From positions 806,001-870,000 of the forward strand of contig CBDDHB010000003.1 of assembly GCA_965228165.1 (NCBI GenBank): a DNA stretch of 64,000 bases. Direction: 5' to 3'. Source of the stretch: Oleispirillum sp965228165 (GTDB lineage Bacteria; Pseudomonadota; Alphaproteobacteria; Rhodospirillales; Rhodospirillaceae). Positions 37,567 to 46,992 of this stretch are shown here, in pieces; position 1 is the stretch's first letter, and each line of letters opens with the position of its first letter. The notes below the pieces were generated by a model. It had not been told where the DNA came from. It ran no database searches and worked only from the letters and a program-made list of their open reading frames with translations. The translations under genes and the position numbers were made by a program.

Positions 37567-38271
37567 CTACGGCTTGCCGCCGATGCAAGCGAGCAAGGCG
37601 GGGCCGAGCTGATCCATGCGGCGTTCGATGATCCGGGCGCGGTCGGCGATATAGGCGGTGGGACGGCGCGGCGACCACAGGCGGGGATTGGGCAGGACGG
37701 CGGCCGGCAGCGCCGCCTGGCGGCGGGAAAGGTTGGCGGCGGCGACGCCGAAATGGGCGCGGGCGGCGGTCTCCGCGCCGAACAGGCCGGGCCCCCATTC
37801 GGCGATGTTGAGGTAGACCTCGGCGATGCGGGGCTTCGGCCACAGCAGTTCCAGCCAGACCGTGGCATAGGCCTCCAGCGCCTTGCGCAGCAGGGACCGC
37901 CCCGGCCAGAGAAACAGGTTCTTCGCCGTCTGCATGCTGAGGGTGGAGGCGCCGCGCGCCCGTTTCCCCGCTTCCCAGTCGTCGATCGCGTCCTGCAACG
38001 AGCCCAGGTCGAAGCCGCGATGGGTGCAGAACAGGTTGTCCTCGGAAGCGACGATCGCGGCGCGCAGATGCGGCGAAACGGCGGACAGGGGGACCCAGTC
38101 GCGGCGCATGCCCTCGCCCGCCGCCGCGCGCATCAGCATCAGCGGCGTCGCCGGGACCGGCAGGGCGCGGAAGGCGATCAGCGCGACCGGCGGCCCGGCC
38201 AGGACGAACAGTCCCAGGCCGACCGCCACGGCGCGCAGGCGGGCAAGCAGTTTGCTCATGGCGTCGAGCAT
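37567..38271 (-). CDS. mtgA: Monofunctional biosynthetic peptidoglycan transglycosylase
   Basis: A glycosyltransferase family 51 protein of about 234 residues. One N-terminal membrane helix (LRAVAVGLGLFVLAGPPVALIAF) anchors it; the catalytic domain has ASEDNLFCTHRGFD (catalytic Glu), RGASTLSMQTAKNLFLWPGRS and EVYLNIAEWG. It polymerises lipid II glycan. The start is uncertain: ATG 38271 or ATG 38259, neither with a strong ribosome site. Confidence 0.9.
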   Translation of the reverse strand: MLDAMSKLLARLRAVAVGLGLFVLAGPPVALIAFRALPVPATPLMLMRAAAGEGMRRDWVPLSAVSPHLRAAIVASEDNLFCTHRGFDLGSLQDAIDDWEAGKRARGASTLSMQTAKNLFLWPGRSLLRKALEAYATVWLELLWPKPRIAEVYLNIAEWGPGLFGAETAARAHFGVAAANLSRRQAALPAAVLPNPRLWSPRRPTAYIADRARIIERRMDQLGPALLACIGGKP

Positions 38272-38316
38272 ACGGGGACGCCGATGGCGGAACAAGGCGC
38301 GAAGCCCGGAAAGGCG

Positions 38317-40191
38317 TCAGAACACCCGACCGGCGCGGGCGGGGGTATCCTCGTCGAGGAACAGGCCGGTGAGTTCCTTCAGCATGGTTCCGCCCAGTTC
38401 CTCGGCATCGACGATGGTGACGGCGCGGCGGTAATAGCGGGTCACGTCGTGACCGATGCCGATGGCGGTCAGTTGCACCGGAGAGGTCGCCTCGATCCAG
38501 GCGATGACGTCGCGCAGGTGGCGTTCCAGATAGATGCCGGAGTTGGCGGAAAGCGTCGAATCGTCCACCGGCGCGCCGTCGGAAATCACCATCAGGACGC
38601 GGCGGCGTTCGGTGCGGGCGAGCAGGCGACGATGCGCCCACAGCAACGCCTCGCCGTCGATGTTCTCCTTCAGGATGCCTTCGCGCAGCATCAGGGCGAG
38701 GGTCTTCTTGGCGCGGCAATAGGGGGTGTCCGCCCCCTTGAAGACGATGTGGCGCAGATCGTTGAGGCGCCCCGGATGGGGCGGACGTCCGTCCTTTTCC
38801 CACTGTTCGCGGGCCTTGCCGCCTTTCCAGGCGCGGGTGGTGAAGCCCAGGATCTCGACCTTGACGCCGCAGCGTTCCAGGGTGCGCGCCAGGATGTCGG
38901 CGGACAGGGCGGCGACGGTGATCGGGCGTCCGCGCATCGACCCGGAGTTGTCGATCAGAAGCGTCACCACGGTGTCGCGGAAGTCGGTTTCGCGTTCGAT
39001 CTTGAACGACAGGCTGTGAGTCGGCGCGGCGACGATGCGGGCGAGGCGGCTGGCGTCGAGGATGCCTTCCTCCTGATCGAATTCCCAGGTGCGCAACTGC
39101 CGCGCCATCAGGCGGCGTTGCAGGCGGTTGGCGAGCCGCGAGATCACCCCTTGCAGCGGCAGCAACTGGCGGTCGAGCATCTGGCGCAGGCGGGTGAGTT
39201 CGGCTTCGTCGCCCAGGTCGGCGGCGGCCACCACCTCGTCGTAGGCGGTGGTATAGGCGACGTAGGTACGCGCCATGCCGGGCGGCGCGAAGGGATCGGG
39301 GCGCGGAATTTCGGAAGGTCCGCCCGCCTCGTCCGCGCCTTCGGCGTCCATGGAGAGGGATTCCTCGTCGTCCTCGATCCGGGCGCTTTCGGCGTCGGCC
39401 TCCATCGCCGAGGCGGAGGCGGTCTCCAGCGACGAATCGCCCTCATCGCCGCTGCCGCTCTGGCTGTCCGGAGACTCTCCGGACGTGTCGTCGGCCTCGG
39501 CGTCGGCGGCATCGTCCGCCGATGGTTCGATTTCCGGCTCGATGTCGATTTCGGCCAGCAGGCGGCGGGCGGCGCGGGCGAACGCGGTCTGGTCGGCCAG
39601 GGCGCGGCTCAGGTCGTCCAGGGTCGCCCGTGCCGCGGGGTCCTCCGACTCTTCCCACAACGCCGCGACATGGCGGGCGGCGGGCGGCGCCTCGCCCTCG
39701 AGAAACCGGACGAACGCCGCGCAGTGCAACGCCGCATCCAGCGGCACCTGATCGACCGAGCGGCAGGTGTGCAGCCCCTGGGCGCGCAGGATGCCGTCCA
39801 GGGCGGCGCACAGATTGTCGCGCACCCCGGCCAGGGCCAGTCCGCCCAGAGCCTTGGTGCGGGCGCTTTCCAGCGCCTCGAAGGCGCGGATCGCGTCGGG
39901 AGACATCGGGGCGAAGCGGCGATGGGTGGATTCGTCGTGGAAGCGCACCTTCAGCGCCATCGCGTCGGCGACGCCGCGCAGGCGCGGCACCGTCGCCGCG
40001 TCCAGGGCGCCGACCGGCGGCGACAGCTGCACCCGCTCGGCGGTGGCGGTGGCGACGCCGGGGGCGAAGCCGACCTCGATCTCCGGCCTGCCAGCGAGGG
40101 CGCGGACGCAGCCGACGGTGGCGCGCTTGAATTCCTCGACCGCGTCCGCGTCGTCGGGCGGACGCGCCGCCGATGCGCTTCCCACGACCAT
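38317..40191 (-). CDS. cobT: Cobaltochelatase subunit CobT
   Basis: A 624-residue subunit of the aerobic cobaltochelatase that inserts Co2+ into hydrogenobyrinate a,c-diamide. A long Ser/Asp/Glu-rich low-complexity region lies at about 215-300, as in known CobT, and the C-terminal von Willebrand A domain has the MIDAS motif LIDNSGSMRG near residue 415. It follows cobS by four bases. CobN is not in the window. Confidence 0.94.
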   Translation of the reverse strand: MVVGSASAARPPDDADAVEEFKRATVGCVRALAGRPEIEVGFAPGVATATAERVQLSPPVGALDAATVPRLRGVADAMALKVRFHDESTHRRFAPMSPDAIRAFEALESARTKALGGLALAGVRDNLCAALDGILRAQGLHTCRSVDQVPLDAALHCAAFVRFLEGEAPPAARHVAALWEESEDPAARATLDDLSRALADQTAFARAARRLLAEIDIEPEIEPSADDAADAEADDTSGESPDSQSGSGDEGDSSLETASASAMEADAESARIEDDEESLSMDAEGADEAGGPSEIPRPDPFAPPGMARTYVAYTTAYDEVVAAADLGDEAELTRLRQMLDRQLLPLQGVISRLANRLQRRLMARQLRTWEFDQEEGILDASRLARIVAAPTHSLSFKIERETDFRDTVVTLLIDNSGSMRGRPITVAALSADILARTLERCGVKVEILGFTTRAWKGGKAREQWEKDGRPPHPGRLNDLRHIVFKGADTPYCRAKKTLALMLREGILKENIDGEALLWAHRRLLARTERRRVLMVISDGAPVDDSTLSANSGIYLERHLRDVIAWIEATSPVQLTAIGIGHDVTRYYRRAVTIVDAEELGGTMLKELTGLFLDEDTPARAGRVF

Positions 40192-40195
40192 GGCG

Positions 40196-41212
40196 TCAGA
40201 CCTGCCGCGAGGACAGGCTCAACGACGGCGCCGACGCGGCGGATTCCGGCAGGTCCTTGCCGAAGCAGCGCTGGTAGTACTCCGCCACCAGGGGGTGTTC
40301 CGCCTCGTCGCATTTGTTGAGGAAGGTCAGGCGGAAGGACAGGCCGGTGTCGCCGCCGAAGATTTCGGCGTTTTCCGCCCAGGTGAGCACGGTGCGCGGG
40401 CTCATCACCGTCGAGACGTCGCCGTTGATGAAGCCGGAACGGGTCAGTCCGGCCACCGCCACCATCGCCACCAGGGTCTTGCGCCCTTCCTCGGTGGCGA
40501 AGGCGGACAGCTTGCGCAGGATGATCTCCTCCTCCCGCTCGGGCTTCAGATAGTTCAGGGTGGCGACGATGTTCCAGCGGTCCATCTGTCCCTGGTTGAT
40601 CTGCTGCGTGCCGTGATAGAGGCCGGTGGCGTCGCCCAGACCCACCGTGTTGGCGGTGGAGAACAGGCGGAAGCAGGGATGCGGATGGATCACCGCGTTC
40701 TGGTCCAGAAGGGTCAGGCGGCCTTCCACCTCCAGCACCCGCTGGATGACGAACATCACGTCGGGACGGCCCGCGTCGTATTCGTCGAAGACCAGGGCCA
40801 TCGGCCGCTGCAACGCCCAGGGAAGGATGCCTTCGCGGAATTCGGTGACCTGCTTGCCGTCCTTGAGGACGATCGCGTCCTTGCCGATCAGGTCGATGCG
40901 CGACACGTGGCTGTCCAGGTTGATGCGGATGCACGGCCAGTTCAGCCGCGCCGCCACCTGTTCGATGTGGGTGGATTTGCCGGTGCCGTGATAGCCCTGG
41001 ATCATCACCCGCCGGTTGTGGGCGAAGCCCGCCAGGATGGCGAGGGTGGTGGTGGGGTCGAAGCAATAGGTGTCGTCGACCTCGGGCACGTGCTCGGTGG
41101 GCTCGGCGAAGGCGGGCACCACCATGTCGCTGTCGATGGCGAATACGTCGCGCACCGAAACCGTGGCATCGGGCAGGGAGGAAGAAACGTCTTTCGGCTG
41201 GTCTTGGGTCAT
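40196..41212 (-). CDS. cobS: Cobaltochelatase subunit CobS (AAA+ ATPase)
   Basis: A 338-residue AAA+ ATPase with Walker A GYHGTGKSTH at 73-82, Walker B ALVFDEYDAG and a conserved FSTANTVGLGDATGLYHGTQ. With CobT it forms the AAA ring that drives CobN. The position downstream of a J-domain gene is the common alphaproteobacterial order. Confidence 0.95.
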   Translation of the reverse strand: MTQDQPKDVSSSLPDATVSVRDVFAIDSDMVVPAFAEPTEHVPEVDDTYCFDPTTTLAILAGFAHNRRVMIQGYHGTGKSTHIEQVAARLNWPCIRINLDSHVSRIDLIGKDAIVLKDGKQVTEFREGILPWALQRPMALVFDEYDAGRPDVMFVIQRVLEVEGRLTLLDQNAVIHPHPCFRLFSTANTVGLGDATGLYHGTQQINQGQMDRWNIVATLNYLKPEREEEIILRKLSAFATEEGRKTLVAMVAVAGLTRSGFINGDVSTVMSPRTVLTWAENAEIFGGDTGLSFRLTFLNKCDEAEHPLVAEYYQRCFGKDLPESAASAPSLSLSSRQV

Positions 41213-41257
41213 GTGTCCGTCGCGGGGTTCGTCGTGTTGCCGCCCGGGGGCGGCGGT

Positions 41258-41854
41258 TCAGACCGCCCTTTTGCGCGCGCCCCCATCCAGGTGGCGCGCC
41301 AGGGTGGCATAAGCCTGGTTGATGATTTTCAGACGCTCCTCGGCGGCCTTGTCGCCGCCGTGGCGGTCCGGGTGATGCTCCTTGGCCAGTTCATGGTAGC
41401 GCATTTTCAAGGCTTGTCGCGTCAAAGGATGCTCCAGCCCCAAGATTTCCATGGCGTGTTCGGGGGTGCCGGGCTCCGCCGTGGGCTTTTTGCGGGCCTT
41501 CCGCTCGTCCGGCGGTTCCTCGAACACGTTGAAGGGATCGCGCACGCGCGGCCCGCCCTCCGGGAACCCATGCGCCCCCGCCGCCTTGTCGCCGAGGCGC
41601 CAGGTCGGCCGCTGCCAGACCGTATCGCGGCGAATTTCCTGTTCGATTTCCGCCTGGCTCAAACCCGCGTAGAAGTCCCAGGCCTGGTTGTAATCGCGCA
41701 CATGGTCGAGGCACAGCCAGATGTAATCGCGCAACATCCGATCGCGCGGCGCGCGATAGACGCCGGGACGGGTGCAACCGGGGTGCTCGCACCGGGGAGC
41801 GGTGCTTTCCGGACGGTCGCCGAGATAACGCTTGCTGTGACGCGGTGACTTCAT
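41258..41854 (-). CDS. J-domain (DnaJ-like) protein
   Basis: A 198-residue protein with the J domain at its C-terminus (about 130-195), with HPD motif in AKEHHPDRHGG. The N-terminal half has a CEHPGCTRPGVYRAP motif and a tyrosine-rich part and is not found in classic DnaJ. J proteins stimulate Hsp70 (DnaK) on specific clients. Position ahead of cobS/cobT suggests only co-location. Confidence 0.88.
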   Translation of the reverse strand: MKSPRHSKRYLGDRPESTAPRCEHPGCTRPGVYRAPRDRMLRDYIWLCLDHVRDYNQAWDFYAGLSQAEIEQEIRRDTVWQRPTWRLGDKAAGAHGFPEGGPRVRDPFNVFEEPPDERKARKKPTAEPGTPEHAMEILGLEHPLTRQALKMRYHELAKEHHPDRHGGDKAAEERLKIINQAYATLARHLDGGARKRAV

Positions 41855-42215
41855 CCGCACACTATGCGCATTCGACCCCCGCCGCGCAAGGCGGGGCGGC
41901 GCGACGCGGCGGCGCCGCGCCCCGGCGGTTGTGGTTGCCAGCCCCCGAAAATTGGTACGATACTGGCGAAGTCCGCCGAGTCGCCATAGGGGATGATGGC
42001 GCGCGGACGCGCCCGAGGAAGCCCCATGGGCCGGGGCAGGGCGGCGAAACGGGGGGATGCGCCAGGGCGTAGCGGGCTTGGCGCAGCGGGGAAATTTGCC
42101 TTCAAGGGACAATCAAAACTCGTCGATTCGCCCTACTCTTAAACTATATGGTTGCAAAGTGGCGAGCGATCATGATTATCTGGGGGCGCGGATGAAACGT
42201 TAAGAATGACGGATC
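41855..42215. other. 361-base divergent gap
   Basis: Gap between the J-domain gene (minus) and the ribbon-helix-helix gene (plus). No gene with recognisable features is present; short frames here have low-complexity compositions. An AT-rich stretch near 42108-42150 (CTTAAACTATATGG) may hold the RHH promoter. Confidence 0.4.
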
Positions 42216-42626
42216 ATGAACACGCTATCCAATCGCAACGTCACCGTGAACGGCCGCCGCACCAGCATGCGTCTCGAGCAGGAAATGTGGGACGCCTTGA
42301 GGGAAATCTGCCGACGCAAGGACATGACCGTGCACGAATTGTGCTCCCTGATCGACGACCGTCGCGGCCTGTCCAGTCTGACCGCGGCGACCCGGGTCTT
42401 CATCCTGATGTATTACCGTGCCGCCGCCACCGACGAAGGGCACGCCACCGCCGGACACGGCAAGCAGGTTCCCCGGCATCTGATGGACCGCCTGGGCATC
42501 GACCTGGGGGGGCGCGACCTCCAACTGACCGCGGCGGGTCAGCGTTCCGCCGCCCCCGAAAGCGGCGGAACGGCGAACTCCGGCCATTTTTCCCGCACCA
42601 CCGGCCCATCGGCGCGCAACGCGTGA
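42216..42626 (+). CDS. Ribbon-helix-helix domain protein
   Basis: A 136-residue protein. Residues 8-70 (VTVNGRRTSMRLEQEMWDALREI to RVFILMYYR) match the alphaproteobacterial ribbon-helix-helix family (RHH_4 type), a small DNA-binding fold. The C-terminal 60 residues are Gly/Ala/Ser-rich and appear disordered. Its last 88 bases overlap the convergent DUF2889 gene. The target is unknown. Confidence 0.8.
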   Translation: MNTLSNRNVTVNGRRTSMRLEQEMWDALREICRRKDMTVHELCSLIDDRRGLSSLTAATRVFILMYYRAAATDEGHATAGHGKQVPRHLMDRLGIDLGGRDLQLTAAGQRSAAPESGGTANSGHFSRTTGPSARNA

Positions 42627-43108
42627 CAGGTGTCGATGATCGGCGGGCGTTTTGCCGCCTCGCCCCTGTCGCGTTGCGCCAGAGCCTCGTCGCGATGGGC
42701 GTCGTGCAGGGTCTGGAAGGCGGTTCCCGCCACCTCGGACAGAAGTTCCAGCACATGGGTGCAGCCCCGGACGCCGCCGATGGCGCGGCGGGCATCGGCC
42801 ATGAACCCATGGCCAATGGTCGTGCCGACCAGTTTCCCGGCCAGCGGCGCGGCGACCGGGCAGATGGCGAAGGGGGCGTGACCGATTTCCGCCTCCGCCT
42901 CGCGGATCGTCAGTCGAAGGTCGAAGGCGACGCGCAGGCGGATGCCGTGCAGGGGCATGCCCGCCGGAATCGCCTCCCCGTCGCCATCGCGATAGGTGTC
43001 GGCCTTACGGTCGGTGAATTCGCCCTCCACTTCCCACAGTCCATCCTCGCGCAGGTATCCCCGGCAGACGATGGCGCGTTCGTGGATCAGGCGGCGCGGC
43101 GACGGCAT
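42539..43108 (-). CDS. DUF2889 domain protein
   Basis: A 189-residue conserved protein, matching DUF2889: an N-terminal HERAIVCRGYLREDGLWEVEGEFTDRKA and TCHALRADGPVVREKWPEFA near the end. The function is unknown; family members occur mostly in proteobacteria. Its 3' end overlaps the convergent ribbon-helix-helix gene by 88 bases. Confidence 0.78.
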   Translation of the reverse strand: MPSPRRLIHERAIVCRGYLREDGLWEVEGEFTDRKADTYRDGDGEAIPAGMPLHGIRLRVAFDLRLTIREAEAEIGHAPFAICPVAAPLAGKLVGTTIGHGFMADARRAIGGVRGCTHVLELLSEVAGTAFQTLHDAHRDEALAQRDRGEAAKRPPIIDTCHALRADGPVVREKWPEFAVPPLSGAAER

Positions 43109-43112
43109 CGGA

Positions 43113-43547
43113 TCACAACGGCATGCCGAAGATCATCGCCTCGCGCTCGGTCAGGTCGTGCTCCAGTTCCGCCTTCATCGCGGCGAACAGGTCGCGCACC
43201 GAGATCATCCCCACCAGCTTGTCGCCATCCACCACCGGCAGGTGGCGGAACTTGCGGCCGCGCATTTCGTTCAAGGCATGGGACAAGGATTCGGCGGCCT
43301 GCACGGTGATCGGGTCGCGGGTCATGATATCGGCGACCCTGGTCGCGTCGGCGTCGGCGCCGCCCGCGATGATCCGCACCGTCAGGTCGCGTTCCGACAG
43401 CACGCCGGCCAGGCGTCCGTCGTCGACCACGGCGATCGCGCCGACTTCCTTCTCCGCGAGGGTGCGCGCCGCCTCGCGCGCGGTGGCGGTGCTGGGCAGG
43501 GTATAGAGGGATCGTTCCGCGATCACGCTGGCGATCGAACGAGGCAT
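43113..43547 (-). CDS. CBS-domain protein
   Basis: A 144-residue protein made of two CBS motifs (about 8-60 and 72-125), with VGAIAVVDDGRLAGVLSERDL and FRHLPVVDGDKLVGMISVRDL. CBS pairs usually bind adenine nucleotides and sense energy state. Its stop is 4 bases from the DUF2889 start. ATG 43547, behind GGGAGA, is chosen over 43619. Confidence 0.85.
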   Translation of the reverse strand: MPRSIASVIAERSLYTLPSTATAREAARTLAEKEVGAIAVVDDGRLAGVLSERDLTVRIIAGGADADATRVADIMTRDPITVQAAESLSHALNEMRGRKFRHLPVVDGDKLVGMISVRDLFAAMKAELEHDLTEREAMIFGMPL

Positions 43548-43686
43548 GGCGTGAATCTCCCATTGATGACGCCCCGGGCGTTTGTCCCCGGTCGTGGTTT
43601 TGATCGACACAGGCTCCACGCGGGTGAGGTCCGGACCCGCAACCCCACGGCGGCGGTCCGAAGACCCCCGCGCGAGGCTCCCTCCG

Positions 43687-44945
43687 TCAGCGCCCCCCGA
43701 CCTCGGGGGGCGTGACTCGCAAGCTGATCAGGCGGTTCTGTTGCCGCCGCAGAATTTCGAACCGGAAGCCGTGGAAGCGGAAGACCTGCCCCGGCTCGGG
43801 TATGCGCCGACTTTCGTGAATCACCAGACCGGCGATGGTGGTCGCCTCCTCGTCGGGCAGGGCCCACTCGAATTCGCGGTTGAGGTCACGGATGGTGACG
43901 TCGCCCGCGACGATGTAGGACCCGTCGGCCTGGGTGCGCACGCCCGCGATCACGATATCATGCTCGTCGTCGATGTCGCCGACGATTTCTTCCAGAATAT
44001 CCTCCAGGGTGACGATTCCCAACAGCGAACCGTATTCGTCGACCACCACCGCGAAGTGTTCGCGCCGGGTACGGAAGGACTGCAACTGGTCGAGAAGCGA
44101 GGTGGTGTCGGGAATGAACCAGGGCTTCGCCGCCAGCGCCGAGACGTCCAGATCAGCCGACGGGCCTTGGTGGGCGCGCACCGCGCGGAACAGCGCCTTG
44201 GCGTGCAGCACGCCGACGATGTTGTCGGGATCGTCCTTGTACAGCGGCACCCGGGTGAAGGGACTGTCCAGGACGGCGGCGACGATGTCGTCCACCGGCG
44301 CGTCGATATCCAGCATCGTCACGTCGCGGCGATGGGTCATCACCTCGCCGACCTCGACGTCGTTGAGGTCGAGCACGCTTTTCAGCATCGCGCGTTCGTG
44401 CCGCACCTCGTCTTGTTCCTCGGTGTGAATGTCGATCGCGCCGCGCAACTCGGTCAGGTGCTGGGCGAGGGACTTTTCCGTCTCGCCGACCCCCAGCAGA
44501 CGCAACGCCGCGCCGATCAGACCGTTGACGCCGATCATCACCGGCGCCAACACCGACATCAGAATGCGCATCGTCGGCGCCACCGCCCGCGCCATCGGCG
44601 CGGCGTTGCGGATGGCATAGGTCTTGGGCAGGATTTCCGAAAACACCAGGACCACGGCGGTCATGATGATCGTGGCGTAGGCGATGCCGGTTTCGCCGAA
44701 CCACGAGATCAGAAGACTGGTAGCCAGAGCCGACGCGGCGATGTTGACCGCGTTGTTGCCGAGCAGGATGGTGCCGATCAGCCGGTCGCGCCGTTCGTAG
44801 AGTTCGTTGACGATGGCGGCGCGGCGGTCGCCCTGCTTTTCCAGTTCGCGCATCAGCGGCCGCTAGGCGGCGGTCAGCGCCGTCTCCGCGCCCGAGAAGA
44901 AGGCCGACAGCAGCAGCAGGACGATGATCGCGCCGAGGCTCAGGA

Positions 44946-44949
<4 letters not shown>
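43687..44949 (-). pseudogene. CNNM/CorC-type transporter with an in-frame TAG
   Basis: Reading through, the product is a 420-residue HlyC/CorC-family protein: an N-terminal CNNM membrane domain, a CBS pair (DVEVGEVMTHRRDV; FAVVVDEYGSLLGIVTLEDI) and a C-terminal transporter-associated domain. The codon at 44863-44865 is TAG in the same frame, between ETALTAA and RPLMRELEKQG, where homologues have a serine (TCG would differ by one base). As given, 28 residues are made; restart at ATG 44853 loses the first membrane helix. The start overlaps the aroB stop by four bases. Confidence 0.85.
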
Positions 44950-46066
<1,117 letters not shown>

Positions 46067-46070
<4 letters not shown>

Positions 46071-46636
46071 CGGTCCTTCGGGGTTTGGGTCAGCAAAAAG
46101 GCGTCGATCGCCGCGAGCACCCGCTCCGTGGTGATTTCGGAGGGTTCGTTGCGGGTATCGACGACGACGTGCGCCTGTGCATAGACAGGATACCGCTTTT
46201 CCATCAGATCACCCAGGATGGCGCGCGGGTCGCCCTGCATCAGCAGGGGGCGGGTGGCGCGTCCGGCGGTGCGGAAGACCAGAAGGTCAAGGTCGGCGCG
46301 CAACCAGACGCACACCGCGCGGGACAGAAGGGCGGCGCGGGTCGCCGCGTCGATGAAGGCGCCGCCGCCGGTGGCCAGCACGGAAGGAGGACCATCGATC
46401 AGACGGGACAGGACCTTGCGTTCGCCGTCGCGGAAGGCGGCCTCGCCCAGGGTGTCGAAGATGTCGCGCACCGAAAGCCCGGCGGCGCGCTCCACCTCGA
46501 TGTCGGAGTCGAAGAACGGACGCCCCAGCAAGGCGGCGAGGCGACGGCCGATATGGCTTTTCCCCGCGCCCATCAACCCGACCAGGGCGATGGTGCGGGG
46601 CAGGGCGGCGACGCGGGCGACGACGGGGTCTGACAT
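46067..46636 (-). CDS. aroK: Shikimate kinase
   Basis: A 189-residue P-loop kinase that phosphorylates shikimate. Walker A is LVGLMGAGKSHIGRRLA (about 18-34), the shikimate site includes FDSDIEVE and the glycine motif VLATGGGAFID, and the lid contains RPLM. It precedes aroB in an overlapping pair. Confidence 0.94.
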
Positions 46637-46811
46637 GCGGGTCCAGCGAAAACGGTTTCGTCCCGAGGGGCGCGTTGAACGCGCGCGGGCAAGAGGCTAG
46701 ACTCTCGCCGCGCGCGTCGTCAATGTAACGGAAATCACGTCCTTGTCACGCCCCCTTGGCGTCGCGGACGCACGGCGACGCGGCGACGTCGCCGGTTCAA
46801 GCAAGGAGAAT

Positions 46812-46955
46812 ATGGTGGTGGGAATGATCACGCGTCTGATCGGGGCGATCTGCGTTCTGGGCCTGGCGGGGGGCGCCGTGCTGCTGGCGACCTGGGATCT
46901 GCCGGTGCCGACGGCGCGGGTGGAAAAGGTGATTCCGGCGGATCGCTTCAAGTAG
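46812..46955 (+). CDS. Small single-pass membrane protein
   Basis: A 47-residue peptide with one membrane helix (ITRLIGAICVLGLAGGAVLLATW) and a conserved-looking tail (PVPTARVEKVIPADRFK). A clear AAGGAG ribosome site lies just before the ATG. It is divergent from aroK and ahead of the 592-residue exported gene. No function is known. Confidence 0.6.
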   Translation: MVVGMITRLIGAICVLGLAGGAVLLATWDLPVPTARVEKVIPADRFK

Positions 46956-46992
46956 GCACGCAACAATCGGCTCTGGCACCGACGGGGGGAAC

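Noticed and set aside
41845..42072. Small plus-strand frame before the RHH gene
   Set aside because: Arg/Gly/Pro-rich low complexity, no ribosome site, overlaps the J-domain gene start.
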